A stretch of DNA of 64,000 nt. It comes from Rhizophagus irregularis (Eukaryota > Glomeromycota > Glomeromycetes > Glomerales > Glomeraceae). Position numbers and translations under genes: made by a program. The notes below the pieces were generated by a model. It was not told the origin of the DNA. It worked only from the letters and a program-made list of their open reading frames with translations, and did not search any database. The stretch covers positions 1,986,501 to 2,050,500 of the forward strand of contig NC_089456.1 of the NCBI RefSeq assembly GCF_026210795.1, read 5' to 3'. Positions 11,859-21,911 of this stretch are shown here, in pieces (position 1 is the first letter of the stretch; each line of letters opens with the position of its first letter).

Positions 11859-12164
11859 CACTCCTATAAAAATATGATTATTAAAAATTTGTGAATACCC
11901 ATGAACTTTTTTCTAAAAAATTATTTAGAAAATAGTTAATAACCTGTGAATAACAGTGGAAATTATAGAAAAATCCCAATTTTTCGAGTAGTTTACTTAT
12001 AAGCAAGTTTTTAATTTGTGTAACAATAACGATTTTTTATAAGTAAACTACTCAAATAATTGGGAATTTTCCATAATTTCCCCCGGTAATCAACCCCTTT
12101 TCTAGATGATTATTTAAAAACCACGGGTATTCACAAATTTTTAAAATTATTATTTATAGGTGTG
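11859..12164. mobile_element. Foldback-type element, near-complete 306-bp palindrome
   Basis: The left arm (11859-12010) and right arm (about 12030-12164) are complementary over nearly their full length. Outer segments share AAAATTTGTGAATACCC; inner segments share GAGTAGTTTACTTATAA. The ends are CACTCCTATAAA and, reversed, CACACCTATAAA. There is no coding capacity. This could be a CACTA-like or other foldback MITE; the target duplication is unclear. Confidence 0.75.
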
Positions 12165-12560
12165 TTACGTTATGATCGCACTAAATTAAAAACAGCAATA
12201 AAAACAAAGCGAAAATGAAATACATATTTACAATATTCATAATTAAATTAATTAGTTATAATAAAAATCATACTATAAGGTATCTCAATTAATTCATTCA
12301 ACTGACATATGATGATGTTAACAATGATGTAATGTTAAAACTAGACTAATCTTTATCTCTTTCTTCGTTGAAAGAGACTTGGATAATTGATCCGATGATC
12401 AGGATATGACTGTACTAACTCTCACTCTTTCAGCAGCATTAAAAAATAAAATAAAGTGTTTATGGCAAAACCCAAAAAAGGAAATTATAACAATGCAGTT
12501 GATTATTAATTATCGTTATTGTTTCATTTTTTTGGATTTCTCCCGAAAAGTATACGTACT
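12165..12560. other. AT-rich spacer upstream of secreted protein gene
   Basis: Non-repetitive AT-rich sequence. The open frame beginning at 12406 is not supported as coding except for its 3' end, which overlaps the signal-peptide codons starting at 12667. Confidence 0.4.
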
Positions 12561-12564
12561 AAAG

Positions 12565-12600
12565 ATACATATATATACTCTTCACTCCACACTCATCGTT
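12565..12600 (+). promoter_or_regulatory. TATA-like promoter element of the secreted protein gene
   Basis: An ACATATATATAC sequence is followed by a pyrimidine-rich stretch about 70-90 bp before the ATG at 12667. Position and composition suit a core promoter. There is no direct proof. Confidence 0.4.
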
Positions 12601-12666
12601 TATCTCAAAAAAAAAAAAAAAAACTTTTTATTCCACACTCTAGACTCTGATTCTCCTGTATTCAAT

Positions 12667-13508
12667 ATGTTATTTATTTTCTATTTGATTCTCTACCTTG
12701 GAGCCTCAGCCTTACGTGGACCACTGCCCAAGCTCGTCCACGACCGTCCCATGACACTGTAAAGCGTGAGCTAGGTCACTTTGAAGAACGCTACATTAAC
12801 ACCTTGAACTACAAGCTATACAACGAGACCGTTAAGTTAATCGGTTATATGAAAGTCAAGTTCTCACCTGAAGAAATCAACATGTTTGAAGACCACTACT
12901 TTACAAACTATGAAGAGCTGCAGAAATATGGTTTTCATTTCTATGACCAGGCTTCGATGGAGCTCCTCATTTACTTCCCAGTTGCTGGTGCACTAATTGA
13001 GCATAAAGGGTCCATGATTGAAGCTAACGAGCTTGGTGAATTTGAAATCGAGGATGTTGATGGCGATTACGCAGTGCTTGGTCGGAAACAAACAGATTAC
13101 GTTCATGGAGTCCACAGCAATATCATCAAAGATGGCATTATCTATCTCGCAGACAAGGCCTATCCAACACGTCAAATTGGCAATGTTTTCGTGTACGACT
13201 TGGGATACAAGAGCCTTGACCATGACCACGATCACTCCCACTCCAAGCGCACCGACAAGGGTTGTCTTGCAAACCATGGAGGAGAGAATTGCAGCAAAGT
13301 GTACGATATTCATACTAGGCGGTGTCCGGAGAATCCCAAAACATGCATGGATTATAATGGGCCTTATACGGATTGCAAGAAGGAGCATAGGACTACGTAT
13401 TTTCTCGGAAGTGATTGCTCTATATCTGTTTCGAGGGCACACTGCTGGACTGAGTTTGAAAATTTTGTGGACAATAAAATTGATAATGCGGTGGATAAAA
13501 TTTTTTAA
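12667..13508 (+). pseudogene. Secreted cysteine-rich protein with Kex2-like sites, frameshifted near N-terminus
   Basis: The ATG at 12667 opens a hydrophobic signal peptide (MLFIFYLILYLGASA) followed by about 15 residues to a stop at 12762. The main frame, in phase -1, is open from 12651 to 13508 without an ATG of its own in the matching position. The two frames overlap at 12740-12762, so a one-base indel most simply separates them. The body contains HDTVKR (dibasic at 12762-12767), a His/Asp run DHDHDHSHSKR at about 13218-13250 ending in a second dibasic site, then seven cysteines between 13263 and 13446. By analogy with fungal Kex2-processed precursors, the mature product would be a roughly 85-residue cysteine-rich peptide. 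The gene is clearly more GC-rich than its surroundings. I do not recognise a family. It may be a recent pseudogene or a sequencing error in a functional gene. Confidence 0.6.
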
Positions 13509-13911
13509 CTAATAATATTAATTTTGACCTATAAAAAATTCTTGATTTTTGTATTTTTGCTTTATCCAGTCCTTAAGTATTACCTAATATCTGTCATTGC
13601 CCATTTGCTTTAATTGAAACTTATCATATTTTATCAAAATATGTGCTATAGCCTGTAGACAAACGGTAATAATTATATATTACAGTATTCATAATAAAAT
13701 ATATTTATCTTATTCAGAAATAAAAATAAAGTATTTTAACAAATTCTAGTTTTTTGTTTTTTTTTTTATAAAAAACTATTTTAAAGAACTTGTTGCTGAT
13801 GGTCCAAATTTATGAAAGTGTAATAAAGGTCCTTTAAATTTTTTTCGTTATTATTCTTAAACAGAATATGGGTTTATTAAACACAAAAAATAAATTACAC
13901 GACACAGGGAT
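13509..13911. other. 3' flank of secreted protein gene
   Basis: AT-rich sequence with AATAAA-type signals near 13690-13700 that could serve for polyadenylation. Nothing else is seen. Confidence 0.45.
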
Positions 13912-14030
13912 GGCCAGAAATTACGTTATTACCTAAGGGGGAGGGGTTCAGTCGTTCAGACCATAATGATGTTATACATTTTCTATTATTAGACATTTAA
14001 TAGTTAATATAATTCTCCTAAAACGGGGGT
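13912..14030. mobile_element. Half-copy of the MITE found at 6527-6740
   Basis: Starting at GGGATGGCCAGAAATTACG, about 115 bp match one half of the 6527-6740 element when the latter is reversed. Matches include the CCTAAGGGGG-run, GACCAT.ATGATGTTA and AGTTAATATAATTCT. The other half and a TA duplication are absent, so this is a truncated relic. Confidence 0.65.
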
Positions 14031-15463
14031 CGTCTAAAGCGAAGTAATAATCACGTGACCGATTGACTCACGTGATCAAAGTGATTGACAAAACGCCAAT
14101 TGGCCGGGGTACAAAAATATGATTCGTGACAACGAAAAATAATCCATCAACAAATAGATTAAAGAACATATAATGCAGAATCCATCTGCCAAATTCCTTG
14201 GAAAAGATTGATTCGGACATAGCAGAAGATAGATTCGGTCAATTACGCCATGAAAACAAAGAATTTCTAGTATTCACAACGAAGATGAGAGGAAAAGAAT
14301 AAACAATATATCATCCAAATAAGATAGAAATTTCACATTTGGTAAATTGAAAAAATCTTTGTCAATATAAAAAAATAATTAATTTATATAAAAAATTTTT
14401 TTTTTTTTTTATAATTAAAACGAATAAGCCAATAGCAAATGTTTATAAAATTTTTTTGATAGAGGTTTTTTTTTGTTTTTTTTTTGATAAATTTTATAAC
14501 TTATATTCTTTCTTGCAAGTTACAACTCAATAGAGACTGGATCCGTTATCCGTTTGAATTTTCAGTGAAATTGTAATTTAAAGTTACAAATAAGTGTTTG
14601 AAGCAAAAAATTTTAATATTCTTTGCGGAGGTTTTGGTACGAAATCTCGAAAATCATTTGAACGACTGACCGACAACAAAATCAAAATCCTGACAAGTCA
14701 AAATCCAGATAAATCATTATACCGACAAGTTGATTATCCTGGCAATTTTATAAAATTTAACATATTGCAACAAATTATTTTATTAGAACACACATATTTA
14801 GATTTACAAAATTATCGAAACTATTCCATAGACTTTTTTTAACTATTATTTAATAATTATTTTAATTTTTTTTGGCCAATAAAAACTCAGAAAATCTAAT
14901 TGGGGTGACCTCTTTAGTAACACAATCTATATTATAAATATTGGATTGTCGAGATTTGTTGTCGATTTTGTGTTAGTCGTGCAAGTGATTGTCGAGATTT
15001 GACCTTTGGGGAATTGATAAATTTATTTCCGATTTTATATATAGCAATAGATTCGCTATACATAAATTATCCGTCGGATCTTAAATTCTATATCAATTAC
15101 TACAACATTACGGAAATAAAATTTTAAAACTTTGTCATTATATATGATCATTGACCTTGCTGTAAATCTGAACGATCTTCAAATTTATTAATATCCGTTC
15201 AAACAACGTACTGAAACCTTATAAATTAAAAAATATAAATTTAAAAAAATTTTGTGTTAATAATGTTTAATAGCATCATCATGCACTGGTGCAATAAAAT
15301 GATTTACATCACCCATAATTCACTTTGTTAATACAAATGTTTTCATAATAAAATTGTGGATAATAAAGATTTCTTAATATAAATTACTAATAAATAAATG
15401 AAACATTTTATTTATAATTAGAATACATTAACTTATAACTAAATTTGATTAATCATTTAGATT
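14031..15463. other. Spacer, no gene recognised
   Basis: AT-rich. Two CACGTG motifs in inverted context lie at about 14052-14075. A short open frame at 14594-14842 has no family features. It borders the 3' end of the minus-strand F-box gene. Confidence 0.45.
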
Positions 15464-16975
15464 TTAGTTGTTTTTAATCCTTTTAATCTTATTATAAGAG
15501 TCAAGAGATAAATCACAATGTCTTCGAACTTTAATATCATATGACTTAAATTCCTTCACTTCATCTTTCAAATTAAACAAATCCATCCAACCAAAAGTCA
15601 AAATAGCTAATTGTTCAATTCTTTTCCTTTTCATAATATATTTTTTTACATAGGGTAAAATATCTTGACTTTGTAGATTTTCAATCACCAATTTCTTAAT
15701 AAAAGTATCTTGAATATTTTTTAGAAATACTTCAAAATCATTTGCTTTAATGAAAATGCACAAATTTAAATATTCTAATTTAGAAGGAAGAATCTGTCCT
15801 AAATTTAGTAATATGGTTGAACTACATTCTATATAAGTATTACTATATGAATAATCTACTATACCGATCGAAAGATAATTAAGATTTTGTTTTATATTTT
15901 CAATTATATTTAATACTGGATAGATGGTCTGGTTATCAATTTCATGTAAATCAAGAAATTTGATATTTTTACAATATTTCATAATATCAAGTAAATGTCG
16001 CTTAAATAAAAAATCTTGACAAGATCCACCAAAACCCTCTAAATTATCACCAGATTTTTGTAATAATATTTCTAATGTTTCATCATTTTGCGATCTCCAT
16101 TTTAAAAATAAAGATTTTAATTTTTTAAATGGTTTAGTTAAATTAATAATTTGTGGAATAAAACTTGTATTTAAAGAAGAACAGTCAGCAATATTAATTG
16201 ATTCTAAACCATTTAATTGTTCAAATATTTTATCTAAATTACTTATATTTCTAAAATCGACGTTATAAAATATGATCATTTTTAAAGTATTTGAGCAATT
16301 AGAATTGTCTGATAACAATAATGATTGATACAAAGGAAAATTATTATCATCTAATAAAATTTCTTTAAGATTTCGCTGTAAATTAACTATTTGTGTTACA
16401 CGATCTTTAGTTACCATGTTTTTACTATAATTACAAATATAAAAGTTTAAAATTTTAATATTCTGAATGAAATTTATATTTTGTAAAATTAATTCAAGAA
16501 TATCATCAAGATTAGAATTAGAGATCTCAATGTCAAGATTATCTAATTCTATTTCATTTTCAATAAATATTTTAAATAATGATATGCAGATAAAATTAGA
16601 ATATCTGTTTCCGAATTTTAAATTTTCAGCAGTCCACTTTTCAACAGAAGAAATAAACTCCAATGTATTCAAATTTTTTATAAATTTAAAATAATTGAAA
16701 AGTGTATTTGATGGTGATACATTATCATTAATTTTATATTCACTTAATTTTGTTTTTGAATCACCGCTTAAATTATGTAAATAAATTTCGATAAAATTAT
16801 AATTTCCGGCAGGATTTGAAAAAGGATCTTCCCATAATAATGGAATCGTTAAACGACACCATAATCTGTTGACTAGAATACATGAATGTAAAGTTGAAAA
16901 ATCGGTCTTAAAATATTTTATAACTTCATATATTAATTCAGGTATATCTCCTGAAAGTATTTTTGAGCATGACAT
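15464..16975 (-). CDS. F-box/LRR-like protein, 503 aa
   Basis: An uninterrupted single-exon frame starting MSCSKILSGDIPELIYEV. Residues about 10-50 form the F-box (PELIYEVIKYFKTDFSTLHS, then CILVNRLWCRL), the Skp1-binding module of SCF ubiquitin ligases. The conserved LLWEDPF and NYNFIEIYLHNL segments follow. The remainder is Leu/Ile/Asn-rich with irregular LRR-like units such as KSLFLKW....LEILLQKSGDNLEGFGG, the presumed substrate-binding part. The C-terminus (FKSYDIKVRR...LDSYNKIK) aligns with the other copies. Role by family: substrate receptor for ubiquitination, in cytosol or nucleus. The start is chosen because every copy begins at the same MSCSK. It is among the more diverged copies here. 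Confidence 0.9.
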   Translation of the reverse strand: MSCSKILSGDIPELIYEVIKYFKTDFSTLHSCILVNRLWCRLTIPLLWEDPFSNPAGNYNFIEIYLHNLSGDSKTKLSEYKINDNVSPSNTLFNYFKFIKNLNTLEFISSVEKWTAENLKFGNRYSNFICISLFKIFIENEIELDNLDIEISNSNLDDILELILQNINFIQNIKILNFYICNYSKNMVTKDRVTQIVNLQRNLKEILLDDNNFPLYQSLLLSDNSNCSNTLKMIIFYNVDFRNISNLDKIFEQLNGLESINIADCSSLNTSFIPQIINLTKPFKKLKSLFLKWRSQNDETLEILLQKSGDNLEGFGGSCQDFLFKRHLLDIMKYCKNIKFLDLHEIDNQTIYPVLNIIENIKQNLNYLSIGIVDYSYSNTYIECSSTILLNLGQILPSKLEYLNLCIFIKANDFEVFLKNIQDTFIKKLVIENLQSQDILPYVKKYIMKRKRIEQLAILTFGWMDLFNLKDEVKEFKSYDIKVRRHCDLSLDSYNKIKRIKNN

Positions 16976-17007
16976 GTTGCAAGTGAAGAGAGAAAAGGTA
17001 AGTATAA

Positions 17008-17283
17008 TTAATTCGTGACAACTTTAAAGGATCTGCAGAAAATGGGAATCTGGCGCGGCGTCAAATAAAAGTAAAAAATTACGAGAGAGAAATTTGTTTT
17101 AAAAAACAAATTATTTGAAACTTTGGGATAAATATTATGTCAGAGTTGAATGGTCACATAAAGAGCATTACTTAAGGAATAAAAACAGGGAGGGTATCAG
17201 AAAAAGATTACTAATGATCGACATAAATTTGCACCGGAATCTTATGAATTTTTTTTAGTTGACTAACGGATCACGAATTAATT
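17008..17283. repeat. Candidate insertion in the promoter of the 15464-16975 gene
   Basis: The perfect 13-bp inverted pair AATTAATTCGTGA (17008-17020) and TCACGAATTAATT (17271-17283) brackets about 250 bp. In related promoters the equivalent spacing between start codon and conserved core is about 80 bp rather than 320. This suggests an inserted element, but ends and target duplication are not proven. Confidence 0.4.
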
Positions 17284-17295
17284 CTTCGGGATTGT

Positions 17296-17311
17296 GATTT
17301 CCGACAATTTG
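17296..17311 (-). promoter_or_regulatory. Diverged F-box promoter core
   Basis: GATTTCCGACAATTTG resembles the reverse complement of the GACAATATCGGAAATC core found near other F-box genes. It lies about 320 bp upstream of the start codon, displaced by the candidate insertion at 17008-17283. Confidence 0.45.
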
Positions 17312-17604
17312 CGTCGTGTGACATTTTCTATAATTAAGCATTATGTAAATCAAAGATACCATTTTTAATATATATATATCGTCACCGCAGGTGATGGTGG
17401 TCGGTCGAAATTATAATTGGTCAAAGTTAAATAAAACACGTTTCTAATTATAAGTTTAAAATATTAAATCATTTCATAACCTTTTTGATAAAAAAAACTT
17501 CTTCTATCCATAAATTTACATAATATATAGCATTACAATTTCGTGAATATCATCACTGGGTGATAATATTAATATTTTCAATAACAATATGATTTGTAAA
17601 TTCA

Positions 17605-17740
17605 TCAATATAATATTATTGCCGATTTTTTTTTTCAATAACATCATATGATTTGTAAATCCATAAAATCGTTACAGTATCATCGTCATTTCGCAAAAAA
17701 GAAATGATTTGAAAAAAAATCGGCAAAGTTATTAAGGAGG
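17605..17740. repeat. Inverted/direct repeat cluster (GCCGATTTTTTTT)
   Basis: The segment CAATAACA..ATGATTTGTAAAT occurs twice in direct order (about 17579-17605 and 17636-17663). GCCGATTTTTTTTTTCAA is answered by TTGAAAAAAAATCGGC at about 17708-17724. This may be a decayed small transposon; the right flank resembles sequence near 10540. Confidence 0.45.
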
Positions 17741-18094
17741 TATGTCAAGTTATACTTACATATCAGTCCTAAATCATATTATTCGTATATACCCTATCTA
17801 TTATATTTTCATCTAGTATTGTAACGCTATATATGTTATATTAATATAATAGGTTTATAATATGTAAGAATTTTTTTTTTTTGGTCCTAACTACCAATTA
17901 ATACCGTTTTTTAGTAATATCTTTATTATCTTATTAATTTTTTTCCTAATAAAATAATAATTTTAATAAATTAATAAATTTAATTTATTTGTTTTATTTA
18001 GATATTGTGGATTCTGATTCAACGCGAATCCCATATGTTGATTTGGGATACAAATAGGAATATTATCGGTCGGGTCTGGTATTGGTCCACGGTT

Positions 18095-18285
18095 CGGGGG
18101 TTTATAATTCCGGCCGGATTCAATATTTCTTAATATGGAAATTTGAGAAACGGATTATTAATTCATAATGTTACGTGTATCGGATAAAGGTTTAGCCAGT
18201 TTCATATTAGGATAATTTTTAATTCAGGCCAGAATTATAAATTTGACCAGAATTACTGCCGATCGATTGCGATCACATGCGTATG
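18095..18285. mobile_element. MITE of the CCGGCCGGAATTATAA family
   Basis: Arms TTTATAATTCCGGCCGGATT (from 18101) and the complementary AATTCAGGCCAGAATTATAA fold back, with CTAATATG-type inner arms. The right end ACTGCCGATCG...CGTATG matches that of the element at 39538-39753, so both belong to one family. Confidence 0.65.
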
Positions 18286-18890
18286 AAAAATAGCAGTAAG
18301 AACGTTTACTAATTTGTTCGCTTTAACGAAAAAAATAATTTCTTGTTTATTTTACTGTAAACAAAAAAAAAATTTTTTTTTGTTCTTACAAAAAAAATTA
18401 TTTATTTATATAGTTTATATAGCCATTTTTTTTACATTGTTGACCGACCTTATTTTAACAAATTAGTCAATAAATTGTTGCCTAACTTGCTAATTTACCA
18501 AAAAAAAAATAGTTTTTTTTATCGGTCTTATTAGACCGATCGGTCCACGGTTCAGTCGGACCGTTATCCCTACGATCATGTGATACAAAATTTTTAAGCA
18601 CAATTTAAAATTTTAATAAAAATGATTGATAATTAAACAAAGTTAGTTAATGTAATATTAATAATATAATAATAAACAGGAAGATATATTGGAGAAGTTT
18701 CATTAAGATGTTATAATTATTATCGCTTTTGTCATCAAAGGAACATTTTATTGAATTTGAAAAATTATTACAAGTGTGTCATCATATTATTATTGTTCAG
18801 GCGATTAGAAATATGCGGATTTTAATTACCGATATTTATATTAGACATCCATCTAATATTGAAATCAGTATTAGTAGCATTAATCTTAAT

Positions 18891-19043
18891 TAATAATCAA
18901 AACTATGTTATATCGGTCACAGACCGAATGATTGGATGAAAATGGCCACGTAGTGGCCATTTCACCAATCAATGAAGTGTCCTGTGACTGAAATAGCCCA
19001 CATTCATTATCATTCTGACGCTTTTGATTATGCATTTATTATA
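18891..19043. repeat. Long hairpin centred on ATGGCCACgtaGTGGCCAT
   Basis: The core ATGGCCAC (18942-18949) and GTGGCCAT (18953-18960) are separated by 3 nt. Complementarity continues outwards through TGATTGG/CCAATCA, GTCACAG/CTGTGAC and ATAATCAAAA/TTTTGATTAT. The total is about 150 bp of imperfect palindrome with no target duplication seen. Confidence 0.65.
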
Positions 19044-19811
19044 GCATCATAATAAACTTTATATTTAATTTACTATTTAACTTTCTATAAATTTCATTTT
19101 TGCTATTTTTAAAAGCTTTATTTAGACTTTCCTACATTTTACTCCACCTTACTATATCAATTATATCAAATATGTATAATCATGTATTATTGTTATAATA
19201 CCGGTCTATGAAAATCCGTATGATCCTATTAAGCTGAGCGATAGAAATAAATACAAACAACACTATCATTTAAATTCCTAACTAAAAGTTCTTTACATCA
19301 AACATTAACCTTTTAGCGCTACCAACTTTTTGGAATAAATTCCAGTTAATATAAGTACTTTTAAATTGTTATAAAAAATTACAACGTAAAATGTATTGTC
19401 AAACATCAGCGAGTATAAATAATTAATAATCGGTTATCACCAGTGATGACGGAATTTTTTTGAAATACGGATCCATGGAAATATCATATTTATTGTTTAA
19501 ATTATTTAAATTAAAATTTTGTGACGTGGTTTTAACTTTTGGCCAATTATAATTTTGACTGATCATTACATGTAAATCGTGACGCACCCAAGTTTTGTGG
19601 TTTTTTGTGTCACGGGGGTGACAAATAAATTTTTAGCGCAAAAAAATTTCCAAGTCGTGGTTGCACGTTGATCATGTGACACTTAAATGTCACTTGTTCC
19701 TTATATGGTGAAGATCGACACAAACCGCGCCCAACGAAACTTGAGTGCAAATCGTGGCTTTTAATGACGTAACAACTTATTACACCAATTGCTACACGAC
19801 GCGATTTGTGC
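19044..19811. other. Spacer upstream of F-box gene
   Basis: AT-rich. A segment near 19645-19690 (GTTGCACGTTGATCATGTGA) resembles 21735-21760 upstream of the next F-box gene, showing duplicated promoter-distal sequence. No coding region is supported. Confidence 0.45.
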
Positions 19812-19827
19812 GACAATATCGGGATTA
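19812..19827 (+). promoter_or_regulatory. F-box gene promoter core
   Basis: GACAATATCGGGATT lies about 70 bp before the start codon at 19896 and matches the core shared by other F-box genes in this window. A pyrimidine-rich tract (TTTCTCCTCTTCTCTCTTT) follows just before the ATG. Confidence 0.55.
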
Positions 19828-19895
19828 AGATTCCGGAAAATTATTTAGCGGATAATAGTTCACTAATATTTCTCCTCTTCTCTCTTTGATACAAT

Positions 19896-21490
19896 ATGTC
19901 ATGCTCAAAAATATTTTCAGGAGATTTACCTGAATTAACACATGATATTATAAAATATTTTAAAAATGATTTTTCAACTTTATATTCATGTATTTTAGTC
20001 AATAGATTATGGTGTCGTTTAGCGATTCCATTATTATGGGAAAATCCTTTTTCAATTCCTACAGAAAATTATAATTTTATTGAAATTTATTTACTTAATT
20101 TAAATGGTGAATTAAAAACAATATTAAATGAATATAGAATTGAGGAAAATTTAATACCTTCAAATACACTTTTCAATTATCCTAGTTTTATAAAATATTT
20201 GAATACATGGAGGATTATTACTTCCATTGAAAAATGGACTGAAGATGCTGTTAGAACTATTAAACCTGAAAAAAGAAAATTAGATGGTTTTGAGAGATTA
20301 ATTCATATGTCAATATATAAAATATTCACCGAAAATGAAATAAAATTACATACGCTTGAAATTGAGATCTACCGTCATCCTATTCATGATCCTTATCTTA
20401 ATTATGATCTTGATTTATTGTTACAATATCCTAGTTTTTTTCACAATATTAAAAATTTAAAACTTTTTATTAGTGATTCTTCTAATTTCTTAATTAGCTA
20501 TAGTAATAATCGTTTATCACAAATAATTAATTTACATCAAAATCTTAATAAGATTGTATTAGACGATAATAGTTTTCCATTGTATCAATCATTGTTATTA
20601 TCTAAAGATTATAATTGTTCAAATACTTTAAGTTCTATCATCTTATATCAAGTCAATCTTAAAAGTATAATCAACTTAGATAAAGCATTTGAGCAATTAA
20701 ATGTATTAGAATGTGTTCATATAATTAATTGTTTTTTAAATAATAGTTTTATTCAACAAATTATTAACTTAGCTAAACCATTCAAGTTAAAATCTTTATT
20801 TATAAGCGGAAGATCGCAAATTGATGAATTACCATTTCAATTATTATTACAAAAATATGGTGAATATTTAGAGAACTTTGGATTTGGATACGGTTGTAAT
20901 TTAACAATTAAACGAGAATTACTTGAATTAATTATGAAATATTGTAAAAATATCAAATTTTTTGAATCATGTGAACATGAAAATCAGATTATTTATTTAG
21001 TATTCGGTTTAATTGAAAATATAAATCAAAATCTTAATCATCTTTCTATTGACGTCTGTGAAACTTTATATTTGGATAATCGGGTAATAAATAATAATAT
21101 TGAACGTAGTTCAATTATATTACGAAACTTGGGTCAATCACTTCCTCTTAATTTAGAATATTTAAGTTTAATTCTTAATATTAATAATTTAAATGATTTT
21201 GAAATTTTTTTAAAAAATTCTCAGAATAATTTTTTAAAAAGCTTTTGATTCATAATAAGGGTGCTTATGATATTTTACCTTATGTAAAAGAATATATTAT
21301 GAAAAAACGAAGGGTCAATTATTTGGCTATTTTGGATTCCTTTGAAAGTATAATGATTGGTAGAAACTTTTATAATAAGGATTTGTTTTTATTAGAAGAT
21401 GAAGTGAATGAATTTGGGTTATATAATATTAAAATTATAAAATATTATGATTTAGCTATTTGTAGTAAATTAAACTTTATATTTTCTTAG
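19896..21490 (+). pseudogene. F-box/LRR-like protein gene with one frameshift
   Basis: Starts MSCSKIFSGDLPELTHDI with a complete F-box and 450 open codons, ending at 21248 in FLKNSQNNFLKSF. In the paralogs this position continues IKKL.I...DILPY.KEYIMKK.RV. That continuation is present in another frame from about 21240 (KKLLIHNKGAYDILPYVKEYIM) to 21490. A single-base indel in the T/A run at about 21228-21246 accounts for it. The product would be truncated just before the C-terminal conserved block. The alternatives are a young pseudogene, a protein that tolerates loss of its tail, or a homopolymer sequencing error. Confidence 0.85.
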
Positions 21491-21829
21491 GTTATAAAAT
21501 ACTGTATAGGCTTATAATTTTTTTTTATTTTATTAATAAATTTGAATTTAACTATTATACTTTAAATGCTTGATAATTATGTATATTATTGAAAAAAAAA
21601 AGTCAACTACCGTTAAAGAATCTCCAATTCATTCGCGATAAATTGTTTAATTCTACAATTTGCCAAAAGTGTTATCCGAAATCACATGTAACTAGCATGT
21701 GTACTACTAATTCATTGGGCGAAGGTTCCGAAAAAATTCTTGCACGTTGATTAAGTGATAAACATTACTAACACTGACTACAGTATTATTAACTACGTTA
21801 CACAATTAATTAATATGAATTGTACCAAC
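21491..21829. other. Intergenic spacer between two same-strand F-box genes
   Basis: The 3' flank of the upstream gene and distal promoter of the next. AT-rich; no other feature. Confidence 0.45.
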
Positions 21830-21856
21830 TATTATCGGGAATCACCGTTCCGAAAT
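21830..21856 (+). promoter_or_regulatory. Diverged F-box promoter core
   Basis: ATTATCGGGAATCACCG lies about 60-80 bp before the start codon at 21912, in the position of the TATCGGAAATC core of the paralogs. Confidence 0.4.
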
Positions 21857-21911
21857 TAATTAAATTTATAAGACACGACATAATAGTACCTCGCTCTCTT
21901 TAACTAACACT

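Noticed and set aside
12752-12775. Intron explaining the frame change in the secreted protein gene
   Set aside because: The only GT..AG pair nearby (GTAAAG...CTAG) would give an intron of about 16 nt, far too short for splicing.
12993-13512. Open frames of 149 codons (minus) and 164 codons (plus) overlapping the secreted protein gene
   Set aside because: They are shadows of a GC-richer gene with few stops in the alternative frames. Only the main frame has the signal-peptide, dibasic and cysteine pattern.
14594-14842. 82-codon open frame
   Set aside because: No recognisable domain or conservation with other sequence in the window.
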